Source of the DNA: Clostridiales bacterium UBA3277
Lineage (GTDB): Bacteria; Bacillota; Clostridia; Oscillospirales; Oscillospiraceae
Length of the DNA stretch: 8,200 nt
Direction of reading: 5' to 3'
Assembly: GCA_002362145.1 (NCBI GenBank)
Contig: DETX01000106.1
Span: 1 to 8,200, forward strand
Shown: positions 5,655-8,200 of the stretch, one piece after another
How the letters are laid out: every line of letters begins with the position of its first letter
Position numbering within the stretch: position 1 is the stretch's first letter
Position numbers and translations under genes: made by a program
Notes under the pieces: generated by a model
Told to the model about the DNA's origin: nothing
What the model saw: only the letters and a program-made list of their open reading frames with translations
Database searches by the model: none

Positions 5655-7955
5655 TTACAGGGGGGCTAGGTCTCCGTACCGCTGCTGGATCAGCTTGGCA
5701 ATCTCCTCGTCCGCCGGGCAGAATTCGTAGTTTCCCGTCTGCGTAGGCCGAATCCACTTTAGATCCACGTGCTCCAGCAGCTTGGGAAATCCATCGGGGA
5801 TGACGCAGTTAAAGAGGGTGAGACGGATGGTCATGTCGGGATAGTTGTGGACCACGTGGACAAATTCCTCCCGGACTTCCACCTTCACATCCAGCTCCTC
5901 CCGGACCTCCCGAATAAGGGCCTCCCGGAGGCCTTCGCCGGGTTCCACCTTGCCGCCCACAAATTCCCACAGAAGGCCCCGGGCCTTGTTGGGGGGACGG
6001 CGGCAGATGAGAAACCGGTCCTTTTCCCAGATCAGGGCCGCCACCACATCCACCGGCTGCCGCCGGCTGAGGACCATCGTGGAGATGGGTGGCACCTCCA
6101 CCACACCGGATACGGTGTCCAGAACGCCGCATCCGGCGGTTTCCTCCCGGATGTGGACATCCCAGCTGCCCTCGGGCAGCGAGATGGGGACACTCTGGGT
6201 GTCGGCGTTGAAAGCGATGAAGAGCTCCTGCCCGCCCTCGTCCACCCGGAAAGCCAGGGCATGGTCATTATCAATGCTTACGCTCCGGACCCCGGCCGTC
6301 ACTTCCGCCCGGGTCCGCTGCCTAAGGCCCGGATGGGCCTTCCGGAAGGCAATCAGGCCCCGGTAGAATTCACAGGCCCGCCGGTTTTCCTCCTTATCCA
6401 GGTCGCTCCAGCGGACGGCGTTGACCTTGTCCCCGGACCGGTAGCTGTTGTGGTCGAAGCCGCCCCGCTTTCCGGGCTTGGACCGGAGAATCTCCTCCCC
6501 GGCCATGAGAAAGGGAACGCCCTGGGAGAGCATGACAAAGGCTGCCGCCAGCAGGTTCATCCGCAGCCGGGTCTCCAAAGGGGCCTCCGGCGCCGCCAGG
6601 GTGATCCGGTCAAAGAGGGTGTTGTTGTCGTGGCAGGAGACATAGTTGACGCACTGCTCCGGCTGGGCGGCCCAATCCGGGGTGCCCATGAAGCATTTTT
6701 CCAGTACGTCCTTGGAGCACCAGCCCCCGGTGACAAAGCCGGGCTCATCATGGTAAAATACGGAGCCCCGCAGGGCGTCCCGAACCGTGTCGCTGAAAAA
6801 GGAAAAGCCGGGAAGCAGCCGGGAATTGGTCTGGACTGCCAGTTCGGTGCCCGGCTTTGTGGGGAAGGTCTCCATGGTCCAGCCCTCGCCGTAGAAAATA
6901 ACGCCGGGGTGCTTCTCGTGAACGGTATCCATGATCATCCGTATGGTCTGCACGTCCAGCAGGCCCACCAGATCGAAGCGAAAGCCGTCAATGTGGTATT
7001 CGTCTGCCCAGTAGTTCAGGGAATCCACAATATAGTTTCGCACCATGCTCCGCTCGGAGGCGGTATCGTTGCCGCAGCAGGAGCCGTTGGAGTAGGCGCC
7101 GTCGGCGCTGATCCGAGAGAAATACCCGGGGACAAGCTGGTTAAAGCTGAAGGTTCCCGCGTCAAAGACGTGATTGTATACCACGTCCATGACCACGCTG
7201 ATTCCCGCGTCATGGAACCCCTTGACCATCCGTTTCATCTCCCGGACCCGGGCAGCGCCGTCCCAGGGATTGCTGGAATAGGAGCCCTCGGGCACGTTGA
7301 AGCTAACGGGGTCATAGCCCCAGTTGTATCGGGGTTTTTTCTGGCTCTCGTCGGTCCAGCCAAAGTCGAAAACCGGCATAAGATGCACGTGGGTGACGCC
7401 CAGATCCTGGATATGCCGAAGCCCCGTGGGCTGGCCGCCCTTGGTGGTCCCGGATTCGATCATCCCGAGATACTGTCCCCGGCATACCGCCGGGGCGCTC
7501 TTGTCCATGGTCAGATCCCGGACGTGAGCCTCGTAAATCACCGCCTCGGTGATGGGCTCCCCGTCGTGGGGATTGCGGTCCTGGTCCCACCCTTCCGGAT
7601 CGGTGCTCCTTAAATCCAGGATCATGGCACGCTCACCGTTGACGCCGGTGCTTCTGGCGTAGGGGTCGCAGCACTCCTGCATCTGCCCATCCACCAACAC
7701 CAGATAGGTATAGTACATTCCCTTTAAATCGCCCCACTGCTCCGCCGTCCAGGTACCCTTTTCTCCGGGGGTCATATCGAGCTGATAGACGGCCTCGCCT
7801 CCTGTTCCGGCAGCGTAGATATGTACGCTGACCTCCTGGGCAGTAGGAGCCCAGACCCGAAAGCGGGTGCTCATGGGCGACCAGACCGCCCCAAGATCAT
7901 GTTTCTGATAAGTATATTCCTGTTCGAAGCTGCCGGACGAGTAATCCACACCCAT
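5655..7955 (-). CDS. Type I pullulanase fused to a MutT-like Nudix hydrolase domain
   Basis: A 766-residue fusion. Residues about 1-630 are a cytoplasmic type I pullulanase (GH13), which cleaves alpha-1,6 branches of glycogen and maltodextrin. An N-terminal CBM48-like region (about 15-110, with RFRVWAPTAQEV) leads to the type I signature YNWGYDP (210-216), DVVYNH (257-262), the nucleophile D328 in GFRFD, the acid/base E357 in FYGEGW, and H442-D443 in SCHDNN. All catalytic residues are intact. There is no signal peptide, so the substrate is intracellular. Residues about 634-760 are a Nudix domain: the RRPPNKARGLLWEFVGGK segment, then a Nudix box at 668-690 with G668, E674, R682, E683, E686 and E687; the usual final Gly is D689. 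That domain resembles MutT-like (d)NTP pyrophosphohydrolases more than ADP-sugar pyrophosphatases. ATG 7955 has AAGGAGG seven bases upstream; the upstream in-frame ATG at 7988 lies at the predicted transcription start. Confidence 0.95.
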   Translation of the reverse strand: MGVDYSSGSFEQEYTYQKHDLGAVWSPMSTRFRVWAPTAQEVSVHIYAAGTGGEAVYQLDMTPGEKGTWTAEQWGDLKGMYYTYLVLVDGQMQECCDPYARSTGVNGERAMILDLRSTDPEGWDQDRNPHDGEPITEAVIYEAHVRDLTMDKSAPAVCRGQYLGMIESGTTKGGQPTGLRHIQDLGVTHVHLMPVFDFGWTDESQKKPRYNWGYDPVSFNVPEGSYSSNPWDGAARVREMKRMVKGFHDAGISVVMDVVYNHVFDAGTFSFNQLVPGYFSRISADGAYSNGSCCGNDTASERSMVRNYIVDSLNYWADEYHIDGFRFDLVGLLDVQTIRMIMDTVHEKHPGVIFYGEGWTMETFPTKPGTELAVQTNSRLLPGFSFFSDTVRDALRGSVFYHDEPGFVTGGWCSKDVLEKCFMGTPDWAAQPEQCVNYVSCHDNNTLFDRITLAAPEAPLETRLRMNLLAAAFVMLSQGVPFLMAGEEILRSKPGKRGGFDHNSYRSGDKVNAVRWSDLDKEENRRACEFYRGLIAFRKAHPGLRQRTRAEVTAGVRSVSIDNDHALAFRVDEGGQELFIAFNADTQSVPISLPEGSWDVHIREETAGCGVLDTVSGVVEVPPISTMVLSRRQPVDVVAALIWEKDRFLICRRPPNKARGLLWEFVGGKVEPGEGLREALIREVREELDVKVEVREEFVHVVHNYPDMTIRLTLFNCVIPDGFPKLLEHVDLKWIRPTQTGNYEFCPADEEIAKLIQQRYGDLAPL

Positions 7956-7995
7956 AGCCGGTCCTCCTTGCCCACGAAAAAATGTCAACGGGGAA

Positions 7996-8024
7996 ATTAT
8001 ACCATGGCCGCAATGGGATGTAAA
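7996..8024 (-). promoter_or_regulatory. Sigma-A promoter of the pullulanase-Nudix unit
   Basis: On the - strand TTTACA (8019-8024), 17 bases, then TATAAT (7996-8001), preceded by TGG as an extended -10. The start site would be near 7989, leaving about 34 bases of leader with the AAGGAGG at 7963-7969. No catabolite-repression (cre) palindrome was recognised around it. Confidence 0.88.
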
Positions 8025-8131
8025 GCGGAGAAGGGGTGTGAAAACAAATTTTTTTCGTAAAGTTTCGATCGGGAAATCTGTGACGAATATGTAAATAGTT
8101 CACATGCGCAGACGGATTTTTGCGCCGCCTC

Positions 8132-8160
8132 TTGTCAAAACGCCCAAAGTGTGCTATAGT
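8132..8160 (+). promoter_or_regulatory. Sigma-A promoter of a gene beginning just beyond the right edge
   Basis: TTGTCA (8132-8137), 17 bases, then TATAGT (8155-8160) with TGC as an extended -10. Downstream, AAAGGAG at 8186-8192 is a strong Shine-Dalgarno, placing the start codon at or just after 8200. A small CACC-GAAAA-GGTG hairpin (8168-8180) would sit at the very 5' end of the transcript. The gene itself is outside the window. The sequence from 7956 to 8200 otherwise holds no gene. Confidence 0.8.
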
Positions 8161-8200
8161 ATATTCACACCGAAAAGGTGAAACGAAAGGAGCTGCCGCA

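Noticed and set aside
6045..6080. Separate internal start for the Nudix domain
   Set aside because: M627 (ATG at 6075-6077) has only a distant GGAGGTG about 15 bases upstream and lies inside the pullulanase C-terminal strand; a stand-alone Nudix product is not supported, though not excluded.
5769..7613. Long + strand open frame (614 codons) antisense to the pullulanase-Nudix gene
   Set aside because: It is an antisense shadow of a high-GC gene: the translation has no recognisable domain, and the opposite strand has complete GH13 and Nudix motifs.
7956..7988. Eleven-codon upstream extension of the pullulanase to ATG 7988
   Set aside because: That ATG lies at the predicted transcription start and has no ribosome binding site; AAGGAGG seven bases before 7955 decides the start.

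Overview
The window looks like chromosomal DNA from a high-GC Clostridia, most likely an Oscillospiraceae/Ruminococcaceae-type gut anaerobe. The evidence is the product families (DUF4317, cytidylate kinase-like AAA protein, clostridial luxS, cytoplasmic type I pullulanase), strong AGGAGG ribosome binding sites, sigma-A promoters in AT-rich gaps, and G/C-rich third codon positions. The assignment to an order is inference; no marker gene is present. I see no tRNA, rRNA, CRISPR array, insertion sequence or phage gene.

Left part (1-1750): an XRE-type regulator runs leftward off the window edge. Diverging from it is a two-gene luxS-mtnN operon with a clear extended -10 promoter and a hairpin terminator. 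MtnN and LuxS perform the two consecutive steps that turn S-adenosylhomocysteine into homocysteine, releasing adenine and the AI-2 precursor DPD. The 230-bp divergent intergenic region holds four alternating TTCAAC/GTTGAA-type half-sites at exact 11-bp steps, which look like an unrecognised operator.

Middle (1751-4800): a single-gene DUF4317 unit on + faces a two-gene unit on - (cytidylate kinase-like protein, then an EamA/DMT transporter). A bidirectional terminator separates them. The kinase-like gene has a perfect consensus promoter (TTGACA-17-TATAAT). The EamA transporter is an internal duplication of a 5-TM unit with a repeat offset of exactly 150 residues, still visible at DNA level.

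Right part (4766-8200): a minus-strand unit consists of a type I pullulanase fused in frame to a MutT-like Nudix domain, an HD-domain phosphohydrolase, and a 59-residue lysine-rich protein, and ends in a hairpin terminator. A strong promoter precedes the pullulanase. A divergent + promoter and Shine-Dalgarno at the right edge drive a gene that starts just outside the window.

Most of the content is housekeeping metabolism. The observations most worth following up are the pullulanase-Nudix fusion with its HD and small-protein partners, the helically phased half-site array upstream of luxS, and the duplicated EamA transporter.
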